64,000 nucleotides of DNA from Posidonia oceanica (taxonomy: Eukaryota > Streptophyta > Magnoliopsida > Alismatales > Posidoniaceae), in NCBI GenBank assembly GCA_037176725.1, contig JAZBRS010000020.1, positions 55,022,001 through 55,086,000 of the forward strand, written 5' to 3'. Numbering within the stretch: the stretch's first letter is position 1; each line of letters opens with the position of its first letter. The notes beneath the pieces are model-generated. The model was given only the letters and a program-made list of their open reading frames with translations, ran no database searches and had not been told where the DNA came from. Positions 46,117-57,978 of the stretch are shown here, piece after piece. The position numbers and the translations under genes were made by a program.

Positions 46117-47319
46117 CTAGTCAAGTCGGGCCTTCTTTGCTTTGCGGGAGTCAAGAAACTGGGGGGCACCAAGAGGAATCTCGTTAAGGGGCCAGAGTCC
46201 CTGCACCTCAGTGACATACTCAGAAGTACATCTTGAGCCCTTCACAGCTGCAATGTCTGTAGACTTGACCCCGTGCCGCATCAGGTCTGCTAGTACTGTT
46301 GTGGCTGCTGTTGTGCTGAGAGGGTAAGCTTGCGTGAGCCTGGGCATGGTGCTATCAATAAAGGTGCCCTGTCGATAGCCAAACTACCGCATGACCCGGA
46401 TAAGGTGGTACTCCATGCCCCCGGTGAATCCTGGCAGCACTACAAGTCACGTATTGCGAGCATCGAAGAAGACGGTGAAGGACTCTGCTGCGGATGGGAT
46501 GATTCGCCAAGTTACTGCATCATCCATCAGCTCAAACAGCTTTTGGTACTCTTCTGGTACGCTCTTGATAGTTCTTGCATGACCACTGCTGTAGTATGTT
46601 TCAATAGCATGCCTCTGAGGGCGTAGCAAGTCCATCTCTAGGTGTGCAGCTAGCCAGATCTGCACAAGTACTCCGCAGCCGTGGAACTGGCGGCAGTGGT
46701 GTATGACACGGTCCAGCCCGTGGTAAGTTTCTGCAAGGACGACTGGTGCCAGGTCGATCTGCCGGGTCACCACCGCAAGTGCAATCTTAGCAATCTCGAT
46801 TGCAACTGTCATCTGGCCATGCGTGAAGATCAGTTCGCCCAAAAAGCGGGTGACGAACCCCTAGAGCCACAACTCGTCTTCGAGTTCAGCATGCCTTTCC
46901 ATAACTATATCAAAATGTGCTAGGCGAAGCAGGGGCGTAGGCCCGTTGGTGCAGATTAGCCTTTGTTGGCAGCTTTTGGTGGAGAGCCCAGTCAGCTGGC
47001 TCAGGACTGCAGTGTACCCATCGCACCTCATGAAGACTGGAGGTCCCATGATCTTAGAGAAGCCGCAGATCCGGCACACCTCTTCCAGCATGGGAGTCAG
47101 CTCTGTCCTTCCGAAGTGGAAGACATGGTGCGCTGGTTTCCAGAACCTTGCAGCAGCACATAGGAGATGCTGGCTTACTTCAACGTCTGCTGCCTTCAGA
47201 AGCTTGGACGGAATACCCCAAGTGCGCAGCTTCTTGCGGTCGGCTTCAGTGAGTTTGCGAATCCACTCTCGCAGGGCATCTGAGCAGTGCATGGGAGTGA
47301 CCAGAGTAGGATAACCCAT
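46117..47319 (-). pseudogene. E10: PMD-like gene downstream of integrase
   Basis: A single frame of 401 codons starts at ATG 47319 (MGYPTLVTPMH) and ends TAG at 46117. Key segment: RFWKPAHHVFHFGRTELTPM followed by LEEVCRICGFS, matching plant mobile domain / DUF7745-like proteins. Two internal stops: TAG at 46861 where E6 has Trp, and TGA at 46447. No frameshift is evident. It lies about 1.5 kb downstream of integrase, which is unlike the Ogre extra gene that precedes gag. How it would be expressed is unclear; a spliced RNA or a separate promoter is possible. The domain call rests on motif shape, not a search. Confidence 0.6.
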
Positions 47320-48779
47320 TGTGCGGGAGGGAGAATGCAGGCTGCTGGTGTAGAAACCTCAGGTTCCTGTAATCAGAGTTGCAGTTCATCAGATCAGGTA
47401 TAAACATGTAACCACTGCTGGTAAAGACGTAGATTTCAAAACTAGCATTCAGAGTGCAGATATTAAACATATTTAGACAAGGGCAGTTCTGCTGGGGAAA
47501 GTGGTAGGTCGGAGCTCTGGATCAGTGCAGCTTGAAGAAGGTCGACGCATGCTTGATAGAAGTACTGTCTCAATGCTGAGCCAAGTTTTGCAGAGCGGGA
47601 AGATAGAAGGAAGGAATGACTGATGCTGTGCATGCATGCATGGTTTATGCTTGGTATGCGTAGATATGTGCATGATTTATGGTAGATGTTGTAAATGTAT
47701 GCATGATTTTTGCTCATATGCTGTAGCCCTCAGCATATGGAGTGCTTAGCGCCTGCTGCAGAGGAAGAGAGGGGTCCCCAACTCACTGGACTCTACTCAA
47801 ACTCTAAACTTGCCGGTGGCGCTCAGGAAAGGGTTATTTGCAGTGCATGCGTGGTGGCTAGTGAGGGCAGGCTCCAGGCCAAACTCCCAAGGACCTACAC
47901 CTACTCTTTTGCTTCTTTTTGCTCCCTCATAGGCATGTAGGTTTCCCCTATCCCTTACTTGGAGGCAATGGGCACCTGGTTGAAGCTGGGGAGCTGCTTG
48001 CCAAGCCTTGCTAGGTTTAAAGGCTTTGCAGGGTTTGTGTATTCCCCAGGCGCAAGCTTTTGCTCATCTCTAAGACAGGTAAGGGACGGGATTGTGCTGC
48101 TTGCTTTTTCTTTTTCTTTTTTTCTTTTTTTTTCTTGCTTCTTTTTTGCTTTCTTTTTCTCTTTTCTTTTTGTGTTCTTTTCTTTTTGCAAGCTTCCGCC
48201 ATCCCTGGCTTAGAGGTAATGGGCGCCGGGGTTTTGATGTGGGTTTGAGGCTCCCAGGTGCAAAATGGTGGACCACCTCCAAAGCAATTTGGAGGGATAG
48301 GGTTATGCTACACGCCTCTATCTCTAGGGCCTGCTTCTGTCTTCGCCTTCTATTTGCCTTTCTTTTATGCCCATGCTCAGACATATTCTTCTATGGCTCA
48401 CACTCTTGCTCACACTCTAGCATTTTATCTCCCTCGGGAGGTGCAAGTCCTAAGGGGTTTGGTTATTTTGCCTGTTCTCATTTGAAAGGTGGCTCCCTCA
48501 CTAGCTAAGATGCCTAAGTAGTGTCGGGTGAGGCGGGGTAGACTCCTTCCAGAGCAAGCAAGCACATCCGATTTCATCATTGGGCCAGATGCAGTGCATG
48601 ATTTTTGCTGGGAATTTTTTATTTTTGCTTGAGATATGCTGAAAGAGATAGAAATGCAAGGATATATGCAGAGAGAGTGAGAATGCAAGGGACAAAATTG
48701 GAAAGCAGAAAGATATACAAGGAAAAAAGAGGATGCAAAGGACGGGATGGGAGAGAATGCTCTACAAGGCAGGGCCGGT
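47320..48779 (-). mobile_element. E10: spacer between integrase and PMD-like gene
   Basis: No gene is supported. A strong T-rich run lies at 48096-48190 on the plus strand. Two related blocks with TTGGAGG, CCCCAGGCGCAAG or CCCAGGTGCAAA, and TAAGACAGG words recur, as they do in E3 and E6. The same spacer is seen in three elements, so it is an inherited part of the family. Confidence 0.6.
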
Positions 48780-50130
48780 CTACTGATAGTACTTCTTGAG
48801 ATAGCATGCATTGACCGGCTCTGATTGCCCAGTCTGGTCCATGTCCTCAAGAATTGCTACGCCGCCTAAGAATGCCTGCTTGACCACAAAGGGGCCACGC
48901 CAGTTAGGTCGGAATTTGCCTCGACCGTCTGGCAGGTGGATGGCTCGCAAGAGGAGGTCTCCTGGATGGAAGCTTCTGGACCGCACCTTCTTCAAGTATG
49001 CTCTTGCCATCCGCTTCTGGTAGCAGTGAGCGTTGTGCATTGCTTGCAATCTACGCTCATCAACCAGGTTGAGCTGGGCGCAGCGGTCCTCGACCCATTC
49101 TACTTCTTCCAGCTCTGCTTCTCGCAGGATTCGCAACGAAGGGATCTCCACTTTGATAGGCAGCACTGCCTCCATGCCATATGCTAGCGAATACGGGGTG
49201 GCTCCTGTCGAGGTCCGCACTTATGTCCTGTACGCCCAGAGTGCGTATAGGAGCTTATCATGCCAGTCTTTGTGGGTTTCTGCCATCTTCTTCATTATTT
49301 TCACAATGTTTTTATTGGCAGACTCCACTGCTCCGTTCATCTACGGCCGATATGGCGAGGATCTATGATGCTTGATCTGGTGCTTCTGCAGGTATTCCTC
49401 GATCCTCTTTGCAATAAAGTTTGAGCCGTTGTCAAAGATGATTGCTTGCGGGACCCTATATCAGGTGACAATGTTATTTCTGATAAACCTTTCTGTCACC
49501 GCAGCTGTGACCGCCTTGTAGGAGACTACTTCCACCCACTTAGTGAAATAATCTATCGCTACCAGGATGAAGCGATGATCATTCGATGCAGCAGGGTATA
49601 TAGCGCCGATGACGTCAATCCCCCAGGTGGAGAAGGGCCATGGCGACGACATGCTATGCAATTCCTGTGAGGGAGCGTGCATAAAATTACCATGGATCTG
49701 GCAGTTGTGGCATCTACGCACAAACTGGCAGCAGTCTGCCTCCATGGTTGACCAGAAGTAGCCTTGCAACACGATTTTCTTGGCCAACAGCACACCATTC
49801 ATATGCGGACCACAAGTCCCTGCATGAACTTGGAGCATAAGCGTGTCGGCCTCTTGCTTGCTCAAGCAGCGCAGGAGCATCTGATTGTATGACCTTCTGT
49901 ATAGCTGCCCTGCCCCTAACACATACTTCGACGCTAGACGTGCCAAAGTTCTTCTATCTGCTGCTGAGGTGCCAGGCAGGTGGCTACCAGACTCCAGGAA
50001 GGCTTTGATATCGCAATACCAAGGCAGCTCTTCTACTGGATTCGCCTCTTCTATGCTCATGCAATGCGCAGGCTGCTCCACACAGGTAACTGATACATCA
50101 ACTGCTCGGTCTTCAAGTATATTGAGCCAG
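48780..50130 (-). pseudogene. pol: E10: Ty3/gypsy integrase
   Basis: Integrase joins element DNA to the host genome. The zinc-binding part has VHAGTCGPHMNG and CHNC (about 49700-49830). The catalytic core keeps WGIDVIGAI, IIFDNGSNFIAKR and MNGAVESANKN, the Asp-Asp-Glu triad. The C-terminal part has FHPGDLLLRAI and NWRGPFVVKQ, the GPY/F-type motif; no chromodomain follows, as expected for Tat/Ogre. The frame ends KKYYQ at 48780. Stops at 49461, about 49345 (expected Gln in YRPQMNG) and about 49223 interrupt it. It is continuous in frame with RT and RNase H. Confidence 0.9.
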
Positions 50131-50149
50131 GACGCCAAGGTTGCTAACA

Positions 50150-50530
50150 CGTCTCCATATGCATTCCTTGCCCTGTTCATGTACGAGAAGTGGATGCTTG
50201 CAAATTGTTCGATCAGCTTCAGCAAGTGTTCGTGATATGGCACTAACTTTGGATCCTTTGTTCTCCAATCGCCATTCACTTGGGAAATTACCAGCATGGC
50301 ATCGCCGTGCACATGCAGCTTCTACGCCTCATGCTCGAGCGCAACCTTCAATCCCAGAATGCATGCTTCATATTCTGCTTCATTATTAGTGCATTTGAAG
50401 GTCAGCTTCCTTGCAAAGGGGATCATCTGCCCCTACGGCATGGTCAGCACCGCGCCTATGCTTCGACCCTTCTTGTTGACAGTGCCATCAAAGTACAGCT
50501 GCCACTGCTCTGGGTCCTCAGGGTCCTCCT
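50150..50530 (-). pseudogene. pol: E10: second (archaeal-type) RNase H domain
   Basis: WQLYFDGTVNKKGRSIGAVL, TNNEAEYEACILGL, HGDAMLVISQVNG and GDVLATLAS mark a complete RNase H fold with Asp, Glu, Asp and a final Asp. Tat/Ogre elements are known for a second RNase H after the native one, so this supports the family call. Two stops, at about 50433 and 50321, each fall where TAG probably replaced CAG. The domain degrades the RNA strand during reverse transcription. Confidence 0.75.
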
Positions 50531-50559
50531 CAGAGTCTTCCATTGCAAAGAGGATGTCC

Positions 50560-50897
50560 TCATCCGGGAACTACATCTGGAGAGGCTAGTATTCAGGCAA
50601 AGGAAAGTCTGCAAGGTGATCTGCCATGGCTTGGCCCTTCATGGCTCGTTGCGTGACAAAGGTGATGTCGTACTAAGACAACAGTACCTGCCACTTAACG
50701 CATCTGCCTACCATTGCTGGCTTCTGGAAGAGGAACTTGATGGGGTCATGTCGGCATAGAAGCCGGATTGGGTATGCCATCATGTAGTGCCTCAGCTTCT
50801 GTGCAGCCCAGAAGAGGGATAAGCAGGTCTTCTCCATTGTGCTATACCTGGCTTCACAATCATTAAATTTCTTGCTCAGGTAATAAATTGCATGCTC
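50560..50897 (-). pseudogene. pol: E10: native Ty3-type RNase H / connection domain
   Basis: It follows the RT frame after a TAG at 50898. EHAIYYLSKKF, RYSTMEKTCLSLFWA, KLRHYM, GRCVKWQVLLSQYDI and KGQAMADHLADF match the native gypsy RNase H. The first catalytic Asp is Ser in LLYLSTTQHS (end of the RT frame), as often seen in Tat elements, where this domain is thought to act as a connection domain. A TAG near 50574 separates it from the second RNase H. Confidence 0.7.
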
Positions 50898-52274
50898 CTA
50901 TCTACCAGATTCGTCATGCTGGACCAAGACGATGCCCATGGAATGCTGGGTGGTAGAGAGGTAGAGAAGCAGAGGTCTCCCCAGCATGGGTGGGACCAAA
51001 ACAGGAGGCTTGGTCAACAGCTGCTTGATCTTGTCAAAGGCAACTTGGCACTCCTCGCTCCAGTTAATCTGTGCATTTTTCTTCAGGAGCTTGAAGATCA
51101 GTTCGCAGATAGGCGTGAGCTGTGCAATGAACCAACTAATATACTGCAGGCGTCCGAGCAGGCCTCGGACTTCTTTCTCTGTCCTGGGGGGTGGCATGTC
51201 GATGATGGCTTTTGCCTTTATCAGGTCCACTTCAATCCCTCTCTGGCTAACAATGTAGCCCAGGAGTTTGCCAGAAGATACCCCGAATACGCATTTACTG
51301 GGGTTGAGGCGCAGCTTATACTTTCTTAAGCGGTCAAAGAGCTTCCTTAAGCAGGCAAGGTGATCCTCAGGCTCTTTGGTCTTGGTAATCATATCATCCA
51401 CGTATACCTCAACCTCTTGTTGCATGAGGTCGTGGAAAAGTGCAATCATGGCCCTCTGATAGGTTGCGCTAGCATTTTTCAGCCCAAATGGCATAACTTG
51501 GTAGTAGAAGACACCCCAAGGGGTGATGAGTGAAGTTTTCTCCATATCCTCCTCTGCCATTCTAATCTGGTTATAGCCAGAGAAGCCGTCCATGAAGGAA
51601 AGTATTTTGTGCCCTACAGTGTTATCGACAAGGATGTCAATGTGCGGTAGTGGGAAATCATCCTTTGGACTCGCCTTGTTCAGGTCCCGATAGTCGATGC
51701 ACATGCGGACTTGTCCATCTTTCTTGGGCACAGGTACGACGTTTGCAAGCCACTCAGGGTAAAGGACGACCTTAAGGAAGTTAACATTGTGCTGCTTCAT
51801 GATCTCCTCCTTGATCATGAGTAGCCATTGTGGTCGCCATCGCCTTAGCTTCTTCTTTATTGGCCTTGCGTCTGGGTCCAAAGGTAGGTTGTGCACAACT
51901 ATCTCAATGTCGAGGCCGACCATATCCTCATAGCTCCAGGCGAAGACATCCACATACTCCTTCAAGAATGCGATGAATTCAGCTCTAGCCTGGGGCGACA
52001 GAAGGGCGCTAATGCGGACCTCTCTGACTTCTTCTACTGTGCCAATGCTGACAACCTCTGTCTCCTCTTCGACATGGAGGTTGGGGCCTTCTAGATCGTT
52101 GTCATGGGGCCAGAACTCAGGCGACGGTTCATCATTCTCATCTTCGCCTGCATCATCTTCCTCTCCATATGCAATAAGCTCTGAGAGGATCTCCTTCTCA
52201 AAGGTGGGGTCTGAGATATCAAAGTAGTGCAAGTGTTCCGCTGCTTGGCCCTGGTGACGCTTCAGGATGGTCAC
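50898..52274 (-). pseudogene. pol: E10: Ty3/gypsy reverse transcriptase
   Basis: A 458-residue open frame. RT motifs in order: VPKKDGQVRMCIDYRDLNKA (182-201), FMDGFSGYNQIRM (227-239, catalytic Asp 229), YQVMPFGLKNASATYQRA (258-275) and YVDDMITK (291-298, catalytic Asp pair). ILVDNT at 214-219 and ASPKDDFPLP are typical of Tat/Ogre. An acidic N-terminal stretch (30-70) comes from the linker. The motifs look catalytically complete. The frame stays open through RT but stops follow at 50898, so the full polyprotein cannot be made. Protease, linker, RNase H and integrase share the same phase. Confidence 0.95.
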
Positions 52275-53819
52275 GCTTACTCGAGTGTTTTTATACCCTC
52301 GGCGCGTGACCTCTGTCCTGGCAAGCTCCTCGGCTGGCTCTGCCTGCTCTGACTCTACTGAGGGCTCTACTGATTCTACTACTGGTTGTGCCGAAGCTAA
52401 CTATGCTACTGCTTGCTATGCGGGGGCTGCATGTGCTACTGCTTGCTGCTGTGCTGCTGGTGCCTGCTGTGCCACTGATTGTGCATGTTGTGCTGCTGCT
52501 GATGCATATTGTGCTGCTATTGGTGCATGTTGTACTGCTGCTGCTTGCGGTGCTACTGGTGCTGCTTGTGGCACTAATACCACTGGTATCTGCTGCGCTG
52601 TGATTTCCTCTACATGCTCTGGCGTGCTTGCCAAGGATATATCAGGCTGGCGGCTGATCAGGGTACTGCCACCCGCTGCCCCGCCTAAGTGTGGCATGCG
52701 CTGCACAAACCATCTAGACCCACCCCCTGGCTGCAGAGTGATCAGCTCGTTTGGTCTAGCGGGTGCCTCGAGCACTAGATCTTCCTCTAGGACCATGATA
52801 GAGGGATCTACGGCCACGGCCTTCCCCTTCTTCTGTGCTGTCTCATGCTCTACGACATCTTGCGCCAGCGACGCAAGCTACTCCTAGAATAACTACTCCA
52901 AGTCCCCCTTTGAGAAATTAATCTGAGCGTCTGTAGTCACTCCTGCCTCCTCATCCGAGGGTGAGTCGACATAATAAGCGACTGCCGGGCTTGCGGCCAG
53001 CCCTGGCTCAACTGCTGGGCTTTCTGCTGCTTGGGGTACTTGTTTTGCTGCTACTGGGTAGGCTGCCAAGATCACTGCTGCTACTGGCGGGGAGGCACAA
53101 CTACTGTTCTGGGGGGCCAATGGCTGGGCCGCCATGCTTGGGGATGAAGCGCCGGTGCCCGTGGGTGACAGTGGTGGTCTCCCGGTAGCAGCGGCGAGAA
53201 TCTTCTGCATAGCAAGATCTACTGAAGCTAACAACGATGTGCTTGATAGAGCCACCTGGCTCGCTTGTGGCGCTGTCGATGATGCTAGCCGAGTCACGCT
53301 GCCATCTGATCTGACTGACTGTGCCGCCGGTGAAGGTGATTTCCATGCTGGTGTGGCTGCGGCTGCAAGCTGACTGCTGGATAACGCCGGAGGGCGTGCT
53401 TCTGACTCTGGCGCTGCAGCTGCGACTGTCAGCGACTTTGGTGATGCTGCAGGAAGAGGGGAAACTGTCAGCCCCGCCCCGGGGCCTACCAACTCTGCTG
53501 CATCAATAGTGAGTGCCAAGCAAACTGACCGGGACGCATTCACACTGAGCTGATCCTTGCTGCTGGTTGGGGCTGCCTCAACTATGCCAGACTCCTCCTC
53601 ATCTGAGTAGCAGTCCTCAATGCAGACCCATTCTTCCTCCGACAGCTGAGAGCTTGGGCATGACGCCTGCTGAGCTGGGGCCTTACTGCCACTTGAATAC
53701 AGGATACTTGCACTAGTGAAGTTAGTGAGGTCCTGCGGGATAGCCATCCTCTGACCCTTAGGCTGCATGCATCTGTCTTTGCTGGACTGTAAGTCATATC
53801 CGAGGCCTTCAGAATCTCT
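52275..53819 (-). pseudogene. E10: linker between protease and RT
   Basis: Low-complexity Ala, Pro, Gln and Ser segments in the polyprotein phase. An acidic segment EEEWVCIEDCYSDEEESGI lies near 53590-53640, and an Ala/Gln-rich stretch with AAAQHAQSVAQQAPAAQQQ near 52450-52510. Stops cluster near 52860-52880 and 52390-52405 and between 53770 and 53820. Ogre elements carry an intron between protease and RT, so part of this stretch could be intronic; I could not fix splice sites. Confidence 0.55.
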
Positions 53820-54944
53820 TCACTCTGCTGCTCTGATCGGCTCAGCAATTCCCTGGCCGTATCGCCCGAGCGGCGTTCCCTTGACATAGCCCCACCTGTG
53901 ATAGACGTTTTCGACCATCCAAAAGGGGTTATTGTGAATGGCCAAGGAGTTGACACGTTCAAGATCAGGTACAAAGCTAACCGGCTCACACTGATTAACT
54001 CGATACAAGGCAACTGAAAGCTCAGGGTCAAAAGGGATAGTATGCGAAGAGATGGACGCAACTGCCTCGATCCGCTCCTTCTCAAAGTTTTCTGCCATTA
54101 CAATGATAACATTGTCACCGTGGCGAAACTTGATCATGCGGTGGAGGGTCGAGGGGATGACCTGATGCTTGTGCAGCCAAGGACGCCCAAGCAGGAAGTT
54201 AAAGTTAGGCTCCAAGTCAACAATGTAGAACTCCACATCGAAGGTGATCGGGCCAATGATCAAAGGAATAATCAAGATCCCTAGAGCATCATGGTGTATA
54301 TTGTCAAAAGCTGCCATTCCCTTTATCGCTGGGGTGATATCCTCGGCTTTGAATCCGAGCCTGATTGCAGTGCGCAACGGACAGACATTAAGGCCTGACC
54401 CGTTATCAACCAGCGATAGGGTAATGTGAAAGTTTTTGTATTGCACCATGACAAACAAGGGTTGGTTATGATTAATCCCCACCGGAGGCAGCTCATCGCT
54501 CGTGAAGGAGATGATCTGAGGCTCCGCGATGACGCCAACCATGCTTTCCAGGGCCACGGGTTCTATAGCTTGGGACACACGGGCTGCTTGGAACACTCGG
54601 AGAAAAGCCTCACGGTGTTTAGAAGAGGAATGTATAAGGTCCCAAATGGAAATATCGGCTTTAACCCTCCTAAGCTGGGAGGTAATATCCGTTTTGTGGT
54701 GCGGCTTTCTGGTGATAAAGGGGGAAGCTCTGGGGGTTGGCTCTACCGGGCTAGGTGTAGGGGGTTGGCTTGATGCTAGGGGTGCTGCGGGTTGGCTAAC
54801 CGGTAGGGGTGCTGCTGGTTGGCTTGCTGATGGGGGTGCAGCGGGTGTTGGACGGCTGGGCCTTACCACCGGTGCTGCGGGCTGGTATACCCTCCCTGAT
54901 CGCGTGACTTCTGCGCATGTTTCCATGGCATAGTCGTAGGGCAC
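53820..54944 (-). pseudogene. pol: E10: aspartic protease with G-patch
   Basis: A 374-residue frame. Pro/Ala-rich start (25-75), then the protease domain: SLVDNGSGLNVCPL carries the catalytic Asp, with Asn in place of Ser/Thr before Gly, a form I associate with Tat-type proteases. NFLLGRPWLH is the closing motif. The last part, VYHRWGYVKGTPLGRYGQGI, is a G-patch-like segment, known after some retroelement proteases as an RNA-binding part. The domain cleaves the Gag-Pol polyprotein. It is in phase with gag and RT. Confidence 0.85.
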
Positions 54945-57438
54945 GCGATGGGGGTCCCAGGTTAAGTCAATAACCGCAAGGGCCTATGCTGTGAGCACAA
55001 GAGGGGCTACCGAAGGGTTGGCTGGGCGATAGGGAGAAGGGTGCTGGTGCGGGTAGGTTGCTGGGGGCCCTGGCTGAGACCTAGCTAACAGGCTGACTGG
55101 GGGCCTACCTAAATAGGAGGCAGGGGTTTGGGCCTGCGGTCTGGCTTGAAGGTGTACAGGGGCAGGGGCCTAAGGATGCATGGTAGGGCGAGCGGCGGAG
55201 TGCCCCGGCCTGGCACGTGGTCGGATCATATGGACTCCCGACTAGGAGCCGGCAATAGCCGCACGATAAAGAGATAGAGGAAACGGCTCCGAGACATCAT
55301 GAATGAGCTCGGAGGGGTCTACCACAGACGTAGCAGGCCCGGAGGGGGAGAGAGAATAGATTCCTGAGGTCCCTGCGCCTTCTGGATTGGGATGTTCCGA
55401 GAGGGGCTGGTGGACGATGCTGGGATGAGGGGGTGCTAATACTTGTGCAGGGGCTGATGCTGATGAAGGAACAAATGAAGGTGCCTCGTGCGTGTGGATT
55501 GAAATCGTTCCCTATTCGATCATATTCTGGATGGCGTCCCACAAAGTGAGGCAACTGTTCGTCGAGTGCCCTACGGCTCGATGAAAGTCACAAAAAAGGT
55601 GCACCTTATACCAATGCGGAAGTGGATTTGGCAACGGGCGAGCCTCGGGAAACCTCAGAAATGTCGCAACCTTGGGGAGGACAGCACTCAACGACTCCAC
55701 CAGTGGGGTGAATTGACGCCGCTGTCGCCTTTGCCCCTGGGGCTGCGCTTGCCGGACCGGTGCGGCAGGATACACCGGTTGGGCGGTGGTAGTGATTTGT
55801 GGTGTGGGAGGTGCTCTAGGTGCTGGTGCATATACTACTTGATTCGGGGGAGGCTGAACCGCCAGCTGAATAGGCACAGGCGAGGGGTCGACATAGGCAA
55901 CAGCAGGTTTCAGAGAGTCCTTCTTCTTGGGCCGGTTGCTGGTGGTACCACTACTATTGCTGCTAGTGTTGCTGCTGGTGTTGTTGTTGTTGCCGCTGGT
56001 GGTGGCCTACTTGGCAAACGCAGAGAGCGCTAGGAAGTTGCCACTCCGTAGCGAACTCTCCACGGGGGTGCCAGCCCGAATCAGTGCAGTGAAGGTTGTG
56101 ACAGGCTGAATGCTGAGCCGAGCCCCGACAGCAGGCTACGCACCCCCAATCACAATCTCAAGGGACTCCTCATCAGAGGGTCCGTCTCGAACTTGCGAAG
56201 CGAGTGCACACCAGCGGCCGACATACTCCCCAAACAGCTCGTCGGGGTTCTGCTTTGTTGCGACCAGGTCCGCGCGCTTAGGAACCAGGTCCAGGTTGAA
56301 GGAATATTGTCCCAGGAACACCTGGCTGAGGTCGTTGCACGTCTTGATGCTAGTCATATCAAGTGAGGTGAACCACTTGAGCGCAGGGCCACTTACACTT
56401 TTCTGGAACAAGCGGATTAGCAACCTCTCGTCAGCCTGGAGCTGAGCGAGATCTCCGCAGTACGCCTTTAGATGTGCTATAGGACAGCCTCTACCATTAT
56501 ATTTTTCAAATACCGGGATGCAAAACTTCGGTGGGAGCACCGCCTCTGGGATGTAACAGAGGTCCCGGAACTGGTAAGACTGGTGGTCTATACCCTACAC
56601 TTGTCGAAGTGCTTTCTCCAGAACGGCGAACCTGTCGTCGTTAGATTCTGGAGCTGCTGCCAAAGGAGGTGGTACAGCAGGGGCAGGGGCCACATACGCC
56701 GCATAGGACACACCAAGGTGTCCCTCTGGGTCTACCATCACATCGCCTGGTGGAGCGACGGGATGGGCGGCGTATCCATGCGGGTGTGTTGTGTGTGTTG
56801 GCATGTATGCTGGGGTAGGGTATTGCTGATGCAGGGGGTATGAATAGCTAGTATACAGAGTAACAGGTGATGCAGAGTGCTGGAGCGTCAGCTGCTGCAC
56901 CGGCACGGTGCCAGGCTATGGGCCAGAAGGATACTGCGCTTCGACCAGTCCCAAGGGCTATGGGCAGCGGAGCCTCGGGAGCAGTACGAGTGAATGAAGG
57001 GCGAAGAGATAGAGCCATGCCCTATAGTCTCTGGGCAGTCTCCATCAGCTGCTGATACTGCATCTCAGGGGACCCGTCAGTAGGTATGCTGAGTTGCAGG
57101 ATCGGTGGGGGACCAGAATCAAGCGGTTGGGACACAGATTGTCCATGAGGCGAAGGTCCTAAGGCAAGATTCGCCACAGCAGGGTAGGTGTCAAAAGTGA
57201 CATTACCCTGGGGAGGAGGAGTCAACGGTGTCTCCGGAGCATGGGCGGCGATTACCAAGATAGTCTCGGCAACCGGGTCCGGCGGAGCCTGCCACTGCCC
57301 CACAGAATAGGAGGGAGGCAGCTGTACCAGAGAAGGAGACGCTGGCACAGAGGGGGTCAATGCGGGAGCCGAAGGAACCGAAAGAGGGGCCGCCTTCGGG
57401 GCAACAGGGACCTGGGAATCACCAACAAACTGGGCCAT
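54945..57438 (-). pseudogene. gag: E10: Tat-like gag and gag-protease linker
   Basis: The start is ATG at 57438 (MAQFVGDSQV). The capsid domain covers 56136-56540: FEKYNGRGCPIAHLKAYCGD, LLIRLFQKSVSGPALKWF and FNLDLVP. A Cys/His segment CDFHRAVGHSTNSCLTLWDA lies at 55530-55590. The first part (57022-57438) is in another phase from the rest, so there is a frameshift between 57022 and 56906; the rest is in phase with pol, implying a fused Gag-Pol. TAG stops at 57022, 56595, 56136 and 56007 each replace Gln seen in E3. The far end (54945-55511) is a Pro/Ser-rich linker. Confidence 0.85.
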
Positions 57439-57978
57439 CACTAACCGAGAATGGGTGATCACAGGGTTACGAGAGGGGGCAAGAGGGCGAATCCTAGGAG
57501 GAGCTATTATCGTAAAGGCGAAATAGCTCGGGAGGGGGGATGATCGGAAGCAGGGGTCGCAACAGGGGCATCAGTAAGAGAAGGCACTCAAGCTCCAGCT
57601 AAGGAACTCGCTCACTGACCTCTGCGTGAAAGGCAAACAAACAACAAGGGATTAGAACCTGAAAGTAAAAAATGCAAGTGCTTTAATGTATGTCATGAAT
57701 GCAGATGTATGCTTTCTAGCATGCTCTCCCTCACCAATCTAGGGTGTCCTAGTAGGTAGTCTACTTCAGACGCTCATGGGTGTACGGGTCACCGACTCAG
57801 GCTAGAAAAAGCAGGTCCCACGTCTTAAACCCGGCCCAAAGCTCAGGTGGTAACGTAGTGGTGCGTATGCGTAGGTGGCCTTGACCCTGCCAGAAGCAAG
57901 GGTGGTACCCGCTACTAACACCGACGCGACCCCTTGACAAGGGGGGACAGATCGATCTACTTACGCCACGCCAAAGCA
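57439..57978 (-). other. E10: partial leader, PBS lost
   Basis: No gene. It holds a splice-acceptor-like CACGCAG (AG at 57622-57623) and the conserved hairpin CCCCTTGACAAGGGG (57931-57945, plus strand) followed by CTTACGCCACGCCAAAG. At 57978 the sequence jumps into the middle of the LTR. About 0.65 kb of leader, the PBS and about 0.7 kb of the LTR 3' end are missing compared with E9 and the E10 3' LTR. Confidence 0.65.

Noticed and set aside
52267..52887. Plus-strand frame rich in Cys and Ala
   Set aside because: It is the antisense of the Ala/Gln-rich linker of E10 pol.
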